The notes beneath the pieces were generated by a model. It ran no database searches. It was not told the origin of the DNA and worked only from the letters and a program-made list of their open reading frames with translations. Below, one piece after another: positions 1 through 12,429 of a stretch of DNA of 64,000 bases (the stretch's first letter is position 1; each line of letters opens with the position of its first letter). Source of the DNA: Sapria himalayana (Eukaryota; Streptophyta; Magnoliopsida; Malpighiales; Rafflesiaceae); the NCBI GenBank assembly GCA_029783825.1, contig JAREIK010001468.1, positions 3,270,261 to 3,334,260 of the forward strand. The letters run 5' to 3'. A program made the translations under genes and the position numbers.

Positions 1-1190
1 AGATCCTCATCGATGTCAAGAAGAGATTGTTCATTCTTTGCAAAAGTGAATAACAAGTAAAATTATACCTTTACAAAAGCTTATAGACTCTAGATGATGA
101 TGATAAAATTATTGAAAGATAGATAATCTTCTCCATACATTAATGCAACAAAAGGTGGACTTTAGATAGATAGATTTTATAGAAGAATATTGGCCAGACA
201 AAGATGCAAAAAATAATGTTGAAGAGGAAATGTAGAGTTATGAACTCAATGAAACAAAGAATAATGAAGATGTATATATGTTACAAAGTAATGGCATTCT
301 TCAAAGTTGCAACTACATAAGACTCCAAAGAAGGGTACTCTAGTGAGGCAAAAAAAGAAAGTGAAATGACAAAATTTTCAAACAATTACATGTAGAAAAT
401 AATGTGGAGAATTTGGAGACTGCACTAATAGTAAAAATCAAGGCAAATTTCCAATTGATGGGAGATGAAATAATAGAGGAATGTATAGATGAAACAAAAA
501 TTCTATTAGATCTGACGGAAAAAGATAATGAAATAATAGTAGCAATGAAAGTCATATCTTTTATATGCATTTACAACCTAGGAGATACAAAAGTTAAATG
601 AAGAAGCTATGCTGATCCTTAGCAAAGTGGTTTTGGTGATCCAAGAAAAAAAAGTTAAAATTGCAACCAACAAAAAATAATGTCAATACAATAAGTTATA
701 GCATCCAGGGAAGAAGATCCAAAGAAGAAAGTTCGGAAAAAAAATCTGAAATATAATTCAATATTAAAAGAAAATTCTTAAATACAAGAGGATGTAAAAG
801 ATTATATGGAGAAGTTAACATATATAGCTGAGATCACTAATAGAATTAATAACTCATTCATGGCCTATCTATAGATGTTAAATAAAGTACTACTTAGGAT
901 TACTAATAGAAATAATAACTCATTGATGGTCCAACCATAGACATTAAATATAGCATTACTTGGGAGGTAACCTAATAAATTTGTTTCCGCACGGTGAGAT
1001 GAAATAAAAAATTATGTATTTATTTACACAAATCATTATGCATATTTTATGCACCCACAAATTTAGTTGAAGAACTCAAACCCCATCATGACTCTTTTAC
1101 ATGTCCATAAACAAAAACCCAACCATTTAAATACATTATGACACTCAAGCCTAGTTATACTATATAAACACTCATATTGAATGGATGGAA
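1..1190. other. Degenerate repeat DNA, no gene seen
   Basis: This stretch is AT-rich with frequent stops in all frames, and I recognise no protein. A short motif near 951-965 (gggaggtaacc) resembles one often seen near the 3' part of Athila/Tat-type Gypsy elements, so a decayed Gypsy origin is possible. That is an inference from one motif and is weak. Confidence 0.3.
833..965. repeat. Two diverged direct repeats of about 66 bp
   Basis: Two adjacent copies begin with actaataga-type sequence near 834 and 901, and both continue through aataactcatt and an (a/t)ctacttagga-like end. They differ at many positions, so the duplication is old. Confidence 0.5.
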
Positions 1191-1479
1191 GGTTTAATTT
1201 TGATTTTTTAGAGAGAGATTAATTGCTCGATGATGAGTAATAACTTTAGTATGAGAGTTTATTTAGCATACTAAATGTGTTTGAATGAATATTACTAGTT
1301 ATTTTAATGATTATGCTTGATGTGTTTGATTGAAAAAATAGCTTTAAATTAGAATGATTTCATGAAATTATGGTTTTGATGGATGATGATGACTAATAGT
1401 AAAAGCATATAATTTTTGTGTGAAATATACGACTTAGTGAAATTATTGAGTTGAATGAGAGTAAAAAGTCATGTATGTT

Positions 1480-2210
1480 TGTAGCATTTCTCATCGTGCA
1501 ACTTAGTTTCACTTCAAGAAAATACATAGTAGGTTCAACATATATTCTTGGTAGAAACTCTACATAATTAGTTGTATCGATGTTCAAATTTCTTTATGGT
1601 ACCATCTCACTGAGTCACAACCATACTAGCTTGGTAACACTTTACTGGTTGCAACATTAATTTTTTATCATAGCACTCAAGTACTCTATTGGTACTATAA
1701 GTTACGATATTCTCCAGTGACATGACTTGAATTTTTTAGAGCCACAAATAATAAGGCAAATGTTGTGATAATTCTATAGTGCCACAATTTTTGGCTAAAG
1801 AGATTTACATGAACCATTTATTCGAGCCATGACTAATTTCCAGAGTCAACTTCTTACTCTAGAAAAAAGCCAAAGCCATGACAATTCTCATTATCATGGC
1901 TTTGGGTTATTTAAAAAAATTATATGAGTCATAACCATTCCTAATGATGTGACTCTGTATTACGAAAAAATATATATGACATGATTATTCTCAACACCAT
2001 GACTTCATACTATATAGGACATATACGCGAGCCATTGTCATTCTTAGTGTCGTGACAATCTAATAAAATAAAGAGACCAAAATTATAGTCATCTATAACA
2101 TTACAATTTTGTGTTATAAAGAGAAAAAAGTAAAACATGACCATTTCTCAATGTCATGATTTTCCACTTGATGATGCATTTAGACACATAAATATAAAAG
2201 CATGACTTAG
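1480..2210. repeat. Degenerate minisatellite, unit about 60-65 bp
   Basis: Units carry a loosely conserved core of catgacc-attctca-catgacttt followed by an AT-rich spacer. Copies occur about every 60 bp and are strongly diverged. The same core recurs at 6760-7450 and 10090-10850. Confidence 0.5.
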
Positions 2211-2438
2211 ACCTAATACCAAATACAATTGAGATAACATTGTGAAATCAAGAAAAATAAAGGATGAATGCATGAAACTGATAAAAATAGGAGGGATCTA
2301 TGCAAAAGAAGGTAACAAGAGGCACAAACTCAAATTATAAGGTGGGGCAAAAAGTTTGACCCTCACTCAGGAGCATATCGAAGGCAAACTAAATGAGAAT
2401 TATAAGGTAGAATTTTAAATCCTAAATTTTCTTGAGGG

Positions 2439-2834
2439 TAGAGGTGTCAATTAGGTCGAGCTGCTTGGGCTTAACCCGTAGCATGCTATGGTTCAAAACC
2501 TTTCCAGATGGTTATGGCCATGTTAGATAAGATATTTTGGCATGGGAGTTGTAGCACAACATGACCGAGCATGATGGCCTATGTGGGCCAGGTTCAGCCT
2601 AACTAGCCAAATCAGCTAGCTTGATCTAAACCCAGGCTAGCCTTAAATAAACCAAGCTTGCTTGGACTAAACCCAAACTAGCCAAGCTTGAACCCATGCT
2701 AGCTTGGAATGAACTAGGTTAGACTGACCAAGCCAATCCTAGCACGACCCTCCCAAAAGCCATGTTAATGTGCTATGTTGGGTTGCTCCTTTTTAGAACT
2801 ATGCTACCATGTCATGACCCATTTGACATCTCTA
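2439..2834. mobile_element. hAT-type MITE, old copy with intact target duplication
   Basis: The left end reads TAGAGGTGTCAA and the right end reads TTGACATCTCTA, which are inverted. Perfect 8-bp duplications CTTGAGGG flank it (2431-2438 and 2835-2842), the length expected for hAT elements. The interior is the GC-richer, ggctagcc/catgc-rich sequence of the window's MITE family, but few CG dinucleotides remain, which suggests age. No coding capacity. Confidence 0.85.
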
Positions 2835-3013
2835 CTTGAGGGTGTCATTAGGGACTCAAAATTTCAAATTATCTCATATGAATTCTTCTCAAATACTAGG
2901 CTAAATTGAGATCCATGATTGACATATTTTATTATATGTGATAAATATATAAATGATAAATTTTGTATTTGGTTTGTGTTATGCTTTAGTTATTGATAAA
3001 TATGAGGCATGCT

Positions 3014-3432
3014 TGTGACACCCCATCCCTCAGGGGATCCCATTCAATTCCATTACACAACAAAATATATAATAAAATAATTTTTTAAAAAATATAGCAT
3101 ACATATTTTTTTTTCTTTTATTTGCTCAGCGGAATAAAAAACACAATATATTATTTAAGCTACAACTGGCTTCACATGTGTGATCCTGCATATGGATTTG
3201 TCATCTGTCTTGGACTTATATCCGAAAGGGGTCTCATAATGGAGTGAACAAAGTTCAGTAGAGGTAAACTCTATAGGGCTACTCCCTTTCTAAGTGTATG
3301 TAAAACATCATGCATATATATCAATACTCACTCAAATATAATATTTAAATAAATACAATTATGGATGAAATATTTATATGCCCATATTTCGGAGTCCCGT
3401 CGACTCCCTCACACATACTAAAGCCTAGAGTG

Positions 3433-3487
<55 letters not shown>

Positions 3488-4694
3488 ATAAAAATATTTA
3501 ATTTTTTGGAATTATTCCAAAAAATATGGACCTCTTCCAAAAAACATATTGGACATTTCTCTGAATAAAATATGCTTTTTCTTGGATTTACTCCGAGAAA
3601 TAGGAACCTCCTCTGAAAATCATATTGGACATTTCCGATAAAATATTTTTTTCCTTAGATATTTTTCAAAAACTACCACATAACTCAGCCTGGACATTGT
3701 CCCAATTCAAGTTCGCATATTTATATTAGTCATGCTCTAGAAAAAAAAACCATGCAACTCAATCTAGACATTGTCCCAATTTGATTTTGCCAAATACAAT
3801 CCATATACATTTATATGTATATATATAACATGCACCTGCCCATTTATATGGAAGATTCCCATGCATATGAAATGAAATTATGCTATTTTCGATATAAATA
3901 TTGTTTCAAAACATAGTTATAACAATCCAAATCCAATTCATCATGCACTAAATTTTATTAAACGAAACACAAACATTTTACTAATTAACTATTTCCACTG
4001 AAATTTCTAATAATTCGAATTAAAATATAAAACATAATCATTTATGGCCTTTTAAATAGAAATAAATTTCGATAGGAGAAAACCACTATCTTCCAAAAAA
4101 TTTCATGTAAACTTTAAAAAATTTATATTAAATCGAAGATCTCGTCGCGTAGAGCAACTTTATTTTTTTGACTATTCTATTCTGAGTTTAGAATAATTCG
4201 TTATGATCAAAAAAAAAATCAACAGATCTTTTATTTTTTTTCCTTTGCATTGTTTCTCTCTATCTCCTGAAATGTGTTTTTTTTCATTCCCCCTCATCCT
4301 ATTTTTTGGATTCTCAATGTTTTTTTAATAATATAAAAAAATTTATTATAATAATATTTTTTTTCCTTTTTTTTTGACATGTGACCACGTATGGCACAGC
4401 CACATGCTGAAGTTGTGGCGCAGTCTTTTGCTTTTTTATGTATTTATTTATTTATTCTAATAAAAATTTAAATAAATTAAAAAATATAACTAAATTCTGA
4501 CTTCCTTGAAATTTGACGAAATTTATCACCATAGCTATATTTTCCAAGACGATTTTAATAATGAAATCTATTTTATCATCAGGTTTCTAAAATTTTCAAT
4601 TTTTTTTTCTTATTGCAAAATTACTATTTTGCCTTTTTTTTTCCAGAAACAAATTATATTATTTATTTCTTTATTTTTTTTTTGGGATTTCACA
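3014..4694. mobile_element. Candidate solo LTR (Gypsy-like)
   Basis: The segment starts TGTGACACCCCATCC and ends GGGATTTCACA, matching the TG...CA termini of plant LTRs. The flanking 5-mers ATGCT (3009-3013) and ATACT (4695-4699) match at four of five bases, as a 5-bp target duplication would. The sequence on either side is continuous in the diverged paralogue near 11.3 kb. There is no internal region, so it fits a solo LTR left by recombination. The right third (from 4116) was later included in a tandem duplication. Assignment to Gypsy rests only on the opening motif. Confidence 0.6.
3436..3484. repeat. (TA)n microsatellite
   Basis: About 49 bp of uninterrupted TA dinucleotides inside the candidate solo LTR. 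Confidence 0.95.
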
Positions 4695-5690
4695 ATACTT
4701 GTGCATAATAGTTGGAAGGAAGTGACAACCCTTCAGATTATAATGTGCGAGATAAACTTGTGTTAAAATTTTAAATTATGATAAGTTTAATCATTGTGAG
4801 TATGACACTTATAAAGTTAAAAGTATAAATACTTTTATCAACTAATTTATTATGCATATCTTAGATAAACTAACCCTTAATTAATATATGATTTTTATAG
4901 AATCTTTTCCTAAGGATTTTATCTTTCATATGTAATTCATATGTCATCATGGTGGATTGTGATAAGTAAGTTATAAGATATGCATAAGTATATATGACTT
5001 ATAATTTGGTGACAACCTTTGTAGCTATTTTATATTATATAATAGATACCGATAAGTTTTGAGGAAAGACATATGTTAATTATCGAGAGTATGATATTTT
5101 CGAATCAAAAGTATAAATGCTTTTAATACCATAATAGTTTATGTATTTATGATATACAAGGTCAAAGAATAAAAATGCACATATAAAATAACCATTAATG
5201 AGTATTGAGGAGTTGCCTAAAAGATGTGGACTTTTGAATGACCCTCAAGTAGGGATAATTTATTATTTTGGTAATAAAGTACTTAAAGGACAACTATGAG
5301 AGGATCATCATTAAGGAGGACCCAATAGATTATCATTTTTTTGTATGTTAGTAGGACATTAGGGCATTCTTATATTTATTAAGTTTTTATTCTATAACCA
5401 AGCATAATAACAACCAAACAATTTAGATATGTCATTATACATAAATAAATGGACAAACCCTTAATCTTAGAGTTATACCAAAAACTCATTTTTATATTTC
5501 TGACTAGAGAAATAGTTGACTAACTATTAGTTGTTCGAACTACATGCACAATTCCTATGGGATAAACATATAGACAGATTTATTTTACTACTTGTATATT
5601 TGTAGAAATGTGTTGAATAAGAAATCCTCACCCAATGAACTTTTGAGATATTGCCTAATCTTATAAATTAGATATCATAACAAAGTCACA

Positions 5691-6534
5691 ATTGTAGACA
5701 AAGACAAGACTTGGGAAAGGTCCTCAACATTTAAAAAAATATGAAATTAGAAGCCAACCATAGATGATGCACTTGAAGGTAGAGCTAAAATTTATGCATA
5801 GTTTCTTAATAGTGAAATTAGCGAGAAGAAATGCCAAATGGAAAGAGTATGTAAGAAGATATGCCAAATGGAAATAGTATGTGAGAAGAAGGAAATAGAA
5901 AGACAAAGCTAAAGCAAAGAAATGGGATGCATTATGGGAAATGCATCTCATTCTCAGTAAGGAGTTTCTATGTGTCCATTCAAGAAAATTCTAAAAATTA
6001 TATTATGAAGTTCTTAGAAGAGTCAATGAAAAAGCTAGAGATCATCATGATAGGATGCACTGAATTGTTTGGGAAGCTCCATGAAAAAGTTGCAAATGGG
6101 TGCGAAAAAATGATAAAAAGGTATAGATGAAGAAATTGAGTCTGGAATGAAATTTAGGCAAAAATAATGGATGGAAGACTTGGAGAAATGCAATGAAAAC
6201 TAGAAGCACATATACCTTGTACTAGTGTTTTTGCAAATTTACTAAACTCAATTGGAAGCTGACAAGACACATTATCAAGTATGATTTTGAGATGGAATAG
6301 GCAAGGAATAATAAAAAAGATTCAAATAGACCTTTCACATCCATGCCCATATTTGAGTCATCTAGAGCAAAGTTTCTTTTGAAAGATATTGATCCCCATG
6401 GTCACTCATATTGTCCACCTTCCTCTCCACATTGACATCATGTATTTGTTTTCCTTTATGATATTATATTATATTTTATTGTTATCATTGATGATGAGTT
6501 TCAAATAGTGAAAGGAGGATTTATCACTCTAGAA
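5691..6534 (+). other. Internal region of the LARD-like repeat, no gene recognised
   Basis: This lies between the two long LTR-like repeats. It is purine-rich on the plus strand, with only short open stretches that are repeated unchanged in the downstream duplicate. I recognise no gag or pol motif. A short purine run (gtgaaaggagga) near 6509 could be a polypurine tract before the right LTR, which is an inference. Confidence 0.35.
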
Positions 6535-7451
6535 TGAGCACTACTTTAATATGGGAGTTTGTTTTGATACTCTACATATGTAATATTATGGGTTGTTTGA
6601 CATGAATTTGTTAATTTGTTTGTATTCATTTGACCTTTAAATAATTAGATTTCACTAAAATTTGATGAATAATAGTGAAAACATAAATATTTTGAGTAAA
6701 ATTAGTGAACTTTGTGGAATGATGAAGTGGAGGATAGAAAAGCAATAGAAAGTCGTGACATTTCTTATGTTAGGACTTAACTATATCATTCACAAGCCTA
6801 TTGAGAATTTATGAAATTTTTTCTTGGCCATGACTCTACAAAATGAATCTTGGTAATCTTTATACATTGTGATTGTATCATTGAATTATCATAATATTTT
6901 CATTATAAAATGCTATCTTCATGGCCATGATATTTTATTGGAGTCATAATTATACTATTTCTAAAATAGATGGTGGTCCTAACTATATTTTCACATTGCA
7001 TTAACCAATTACCCCATAGGTACGAGAAATGATATTTTCTAATACTGTGAATTAATCAATGTAGAACCAAAAATTATATAACACCAAGTAATTTTTAGTT
7101 GTAATAATATTTTTCATCATGACTTTGTGATATAGAGAGTAAATTTATAAGTCATTATATTCTTACCATTGTGACTTTTTATAATAGAGAATAAATATCT
7201 TAGTCGTGATCATTATTATCACCACGACTTTGTGTTCTAGAGAGTATTTGTTTATATTGCAATCATTCGTGCCACTATAACTTTGTGTTCAATAAAACAA
7301 TTGTCTCAATTACAAAATTAATGTTGCCATAACTTCATGATCAAGAGAGAGAAAATCTCAATCATGGCATTCCTGTCATCACAAATTTGTGCTTCAGAAA
7401 GGAATTACTTTGTCATGACCATTTTTCCCCTCAATGACTTTTGTATTCTAG
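6535..7451 (+). repeat. First part of the right LTR-like repeat
   Basis: It begins tgagcactactttaatatgg, comparable to the start of the left copy near 1234, and carries the same 60-65-bp catgacttt minisatellite (6760-7450). The tandem duplication interrupts it, and it resumes at 10788. Confidence 0.45.
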
Positions 7452-10400
7452 AAAAAATTTATATTAAATCGAAGATCTCGTCGCGTAGAGCAACTTTATT
7501 TTTTTGACTATTCTATTCTGAGTTTAGAATAATTCGTTATGATCAAAAAAAAAATCAACAGATCTTTTATTTTTTTTCCTTTGCATTGTTTCTCTCTATC
7601 TCCTGAAATGTGTTTTTTTTCATTCCCCCTCATCCTATTTTTTGGATTCTCAATGTTTTTTTAATAATATAAAAAAATTTATTATAATAATATTTTTTTT
7701 CCTTTTTTTTTGACATGTGACCACGTATGGCACAGCCACATGCTGAAGTTGTGGCGCAGTCTTTTGCTTTTTTATGTATTTATTTATTTATTCTAATAAA
7801 AATTTAAATAAATTAAAAAATATAACTAAATTCTGACTTCCTTGAAATTTGACGAAATTTATCACCATAGCTATATTTTCCAAGACGATTTTAATAATGA
7901 AATCTATTTTATCATCAGGTTTCTAAAATTTTCAATTTTTTTTTCTTATTGCAAAATTACTATTTTGCCTTTTTTTTTCCAGAAACAAATTATATTATTT
8001 ATTTCTTTATTTTTTTTTTGGGATTTCACAATACTTGTGCATAATAGTTGGAAGGAAGTGACAACCCTTCAGATTATAATGTGCGAGATAAACTTGTGTT
8101 AAAATTTTAAATTATGATAAGTTTAATCATTGTGAGTATGACACTTATAAAGTTAAAAGTATAAATACTTTTATCAACTAATTTATTATGCATATCTTAG
8201 ATAAACTAACCCTTAATTAATATATGATTTTTATAGAATCTTTTCCTAAGGATTTTATCTTTCATATGTAATTCATATGTCATCATGGTGGATTGTGATA
8301 AGTAAGTTATAAGATATGCATAAGTATATATGACTTATAATTTGGTGACAACCTTTGTAGCTATTTTATATTATATAATAGATACCGATAAGTTTTGAGG
8401 AAAGACATATGTTAATTATCGAGAGTATGATATTTTCGAATCAAAAGTATAAATGCTTTTAATACCATAATAGTTTATGTATTTATGATATACAAGGTCA
8501 AAGAATAAAAATGCACATATAAAATAACCATTAATGAGTATTGAGGAGTTGCCTAAAAGATGTGGACTTTTGAATGACCCTCAAGTAGGGATAATTTATT
8601 ATTTTGGTAATAAAGTACTTAAAGGACAACTATGAGAGGATCATCATTAAGGAGGACCCAATAGATTATCATTTTTTTGTATGTTAGTAGGACATTAGGG
8701 CATTCTTATATTTATTAAGTTTTTATTCTATAACCAAGCATAATAACAACCAAACAATTTAGATATGTCATTATACATAAATAAATGGACAAACCCTTAA
8801 TCTTAGAGTTATACCAAAAACTCATTTTTATATTTCTGACTAGAGAAATAGTTGACTAACTATTAGTTGTTCGAACTACATGCACAATTCCTATGGGATA
8901 AACATATAGACAGATTTATTTTACTACTTGTATATTTGTAGAAATGTGTTGAATAAGAAATCCTCACCCAATGAACTTTTGAGATATTGCCTAATCTTAT
9001 AAATTAGATATCATAACAAAGTCACAATTGTAGACAAAGACAAGACTTGGGAAAGGTCCTCAACATTTAAAAAAATATGAAATTAGAAGCCAACCATAGA
9101 TGATGCACTTGAAGGTAGAGCTAAAATTTATGCATAGTTTCTTAATAGTGAAATTAGCGAGAAGAAATGCCAAATGGAAAGAGTATGTAAGAAGATATGC
9201 CAAATGGAAATAGTATGTGAGAAGAAGGAAATAGAAAGACAAAGCTAAAGCAAAGAAATGGGATGCATTATGGGAAATGCATCTCATTCTCAGTAAGGAG
9301 TTTCTATGTGTCCATTCAAGAAAATTCTAAAAATTATATTATGAAGTTCTTAGAAGAGTCAATGAAAAAGCTAGAGATCATCATGATAGGATGCACTGAA
9401 TTGTTTGGGAAGCTCCATGAAAAAGTTGCAAATGGGTGCAAAAAAATGATAAAAAGGTATAGATGAAGAAATTGAGTCTGGAATGAAATTTAGGCAAAAA
9501 TAATGGATGGAAGACTTGGAGAAATGCAATGAAAACTAGAAGCACATATACCTTGTACTAGTGTTTTTGCAAATTTACTAAACTCAATTGGAAGCTGACA
9601 AGACACATTATCAAGTATGATTTTGAGATGGAATAGGCAAGGAATAATAAAAAAGATTCAAATAGACCTTTCACATCCATGCCCATATTTGAGTCATCTA
9701 GAGCAAAGTTTCTTTTGAAAGATATTGATCCCCATGGTCACTCATATTGTCCACCTTCCTCTCCACATTGACATCATGTATTTGTTTTCCTTTATGATAT
9801 TATATTATATTTTATTGTTATCATTGATGATGAGTTTCAAATAGTGAAAGGAGGATTTATCACTCTAGAATGAGCACTACTTTAATATGGGAGTTTGTTT
9901 TGATACTCTACATATGTAATATTATGGGTTGTTTGACATGAATTTGTTAATTTGTTTGTATTCATTTGACCTTTAAATAATTAGATTTCACTAAAATTTG
10001 ATGAATAATAGTGAAAACATAAATATTTTGAGTAAAATTAGTGAACTTTGTGGAATGATGAAGTGGAGGATAGAAAAGCAATAGAAAGTCGTGACATTTC
10101 TTATGTTAGGACTTAACTATATCATTCACAAGCCTATTGAGAATTTATGAAATTTTTTCTTGGCCATGACTCTACAAAATGAATCTTGGTAATCTTTATA
10201 CATTGTGATTGTATCATTGAATTATCATAATATTTTCATTATAAAATGCTATCTTCATGGCCATGATATTTTATTGGAGTCATAATTATACTATTTCTAA
10301 AATAGATGGTGGTCCTAACTATATTTTCACATTGCATTAACCAATTACCCCATAGGTACGAGAAATGATATTTTCTAATACTGTGAATTAATCAATGTAG

Positions 10401-10787
10401 AACCAAAAATTATATAACACCAAGTAATTTTTAGTTGTAATAATATTTTTCATCATGACTTTGTGATATAGAGAGTAAATTTATAAGTCATTATATTCTT
10501 ACCATTGTGACTTTTTATAATAGAGAATAAATATCTTAGTCGTGATCATTATTATCACCACGACTTTGTGTTCTAGAGAGTATTTGTTTATATTGCAATC
10601 ATTCGTGCCACTATAACTTTGTGTTCAATAAAACAATTGTCTCAATTACAAAATTAATGTTGCCATAACTTCATGATCAAGAGAGAGAAAATCTCAATCA
10701 TGGCATTCCTGTCATCACAAATTTGTGCTTCAGAAAGGAATTACTTTGTCATGACCATTTTTCCCCTCAATGACTTTTGTATTCTAG
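7452..10787 (+). repeat. Tandem duplication, copy B (3,336 bp)
   Basis: A nearly perfect copy of 4116-7451, inserted head to tail with the same AAAAAATT at both joints. Such near-identity beside strongly diverged flanking repeats means either a very recent duplication or an assembly artefact. Confidence 0.95.
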
Positions 10788-12318
10788 AAAAAATTGAAAG
10801 AGATGAAAAAGTGACTACCTCAACTAATGTCATGACTATCAACTTAAAGATTCATATGGAACCCACAAATAAAAAAAAAACATTTAGAGTTTTTCAGAAA
10901 TAGAGAGAGAGAATCAAATTTCAAGCTAAGAGTACACAAAACCCTAGGTGGCATAATTTCACACCCCCAATCAAGAAAAAAAATCTAAGGCAAACACAAG
11001 CAAGAATTAATTGGGATTAGGTTTTAAGGCTCAGATCCTCACAAGACTATATTTGGAACATTCAATTCCATGATCTGTTACAACTATCATCTCGTACCAA
11101 TTCATTCTTTAATGTCAAGCTAATTTGGGATCTTGAGTTGCTTTATTGTACTTGTATTAAGATAATGTATTGCGTATATTTATATCTAAGATAATATCAT
11201 GGTTTGAATATTTTTGGATGTATATACTATTTAGAAGTGAAACTTAAGATTTTTACTATATCATAGGTTTATGCATATTGAACATAGTGAATGATAATAG
11301 ATAAGTTATGAAATACACTCACAAAATATGATATGAAGAAAATGATAACCCTTATAATTTAAATGTGCAAGATAAATTTATGTATGAAAACCCAGGATTA
11401 AAGTAAATTTAATTATTATGAGTATGGTATTTATGAATCCAGAAGAACTAATATTTTTATGAAGAATCTATTTTATATATACTAAAAGAATTAAGATCCA
11501 AGTGATGTGAGGATTATATAGAATGTCTAACCTAAAAGTTTTACTATAGTCTGGGAGTTGTATTGGCTATGATGGAAGATAACATATAAGTTATTATACA
11601 TACACAGGTAGATGTATTTCATATAATGATAATAGCCTTTTAAGTTATCTGCTCTTGTATGATTTCTATAGGTGAGCTTTATGGAAAGATTTTTGTTAAA
11701 TAACACAAGTATGGTGCTTATTAAGCTGAAAGTACAAATGTAATTACTACCACATTCATTTCATGTCTTCAAGATAGGTTGAATGATAGAAATACACACT
11801 CAAAATAGTCATCAAAAATAATTAACATATTGCCTAAAAAAGTGTCGACAAGTAAATAACTCATGAACAAAATGATGTGTGGCTTTGGTAGTGAAATACT
11901 AAAGACACAACTATGAGATAACCATCCTTTGTACTGATAGTCTAAAGATGATAACTGCCTCATATTCCAAGGGGGCACTATGACATTTTTATATCAATCT
12001 ACTATTCATCCTACAATTGAGCATAATATTACTCAAATATTAAAGAATAATTATCATACATAAGGAAGTGAGTCAATTTCATAGTTTTAGTATCTTTTTA
12101 AAACTAAAGTATAACAACTTAACTCGAGAAATATTAATTCGTAGTTGGTTGGTCAAACTACCTACATAATCTTTATATAATAAATATCTAGATTTAAATC
12201 TATATTTACTACTTATATGATTTGTATATTTATAGAACTCTATTGAACAAAAATAACCACTCAATGAGTTTTTAGAATTGTCACAAATAATACATTTTGG
12301 TAATATGACAAAGTCATA
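10788..12318 (+). repeat. Remainder of the right LTR-like repeat
   Basis: After the duplication ends, the sequence continues as a diverged paralogue of the left repeat. The stretch 10940-11340 resembles 2280-3010, and 11340-12318 resembles 4717-5690, for example gataaccctt-ataatttaaatgtgc against gacaaccctt-agattataatgtgc. No solo LTR is present at the equivalent position. Confidence 0.5.
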
Positions 12319-12429
12319 ATAATCATCAACATATATTTTAATAATTATAAATCTAATTTCATATTTTGTTGATAAATATGCAGACATATATGATTATTTA
12401 TTTACTTCTTTCAATAAATACTCATTGTG

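Larger units (their letters stand above)
1234..5690 (+). repeat. Left copy of a long LTR-like repeat, with later insertions
   Basis: Blocks here can be followed in the same order in a second diverged copy (6535-7451 plus 10788-12318). They are an opening tgag-taataactttagtatg-like segment, a minisatellite, a segment near 2840-3010 and a long segment 4700-5690. Removing a MITE (2439-2834) and a solo LTR (3014-4694) leaves about 2.4 kb, similar to the right copy. The pair flanks about 0.85 kb of non-coding sequence, which fits an old large retrotransposon derivative (LARD). The exact ends and the target duplication were not resolved. Confidence 0.45.
4116..7451 (+). repeat. Tandem duplication, copy A (3,336 bp)
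   Basis: This block is repeated immediately downstream with an offset of exactly 3,336 bp. The only difference I noticed is G at 6104 against A at 9440. The breakpoints share the 8-bp microhomology AAAAAATT. The block runs from inside the solo LTR, through the internal region of the LARD-like element, into its right LTR. It holds no recognisable gene. Confidence 0.95.

Noticed and set aside
4506..9466. Small open frames of 67-86 codons occurring twice
   Set aside because: They are identical because the 3,336-bp block is duplicated, not because of protein conservation. Sequences are low-complexity.
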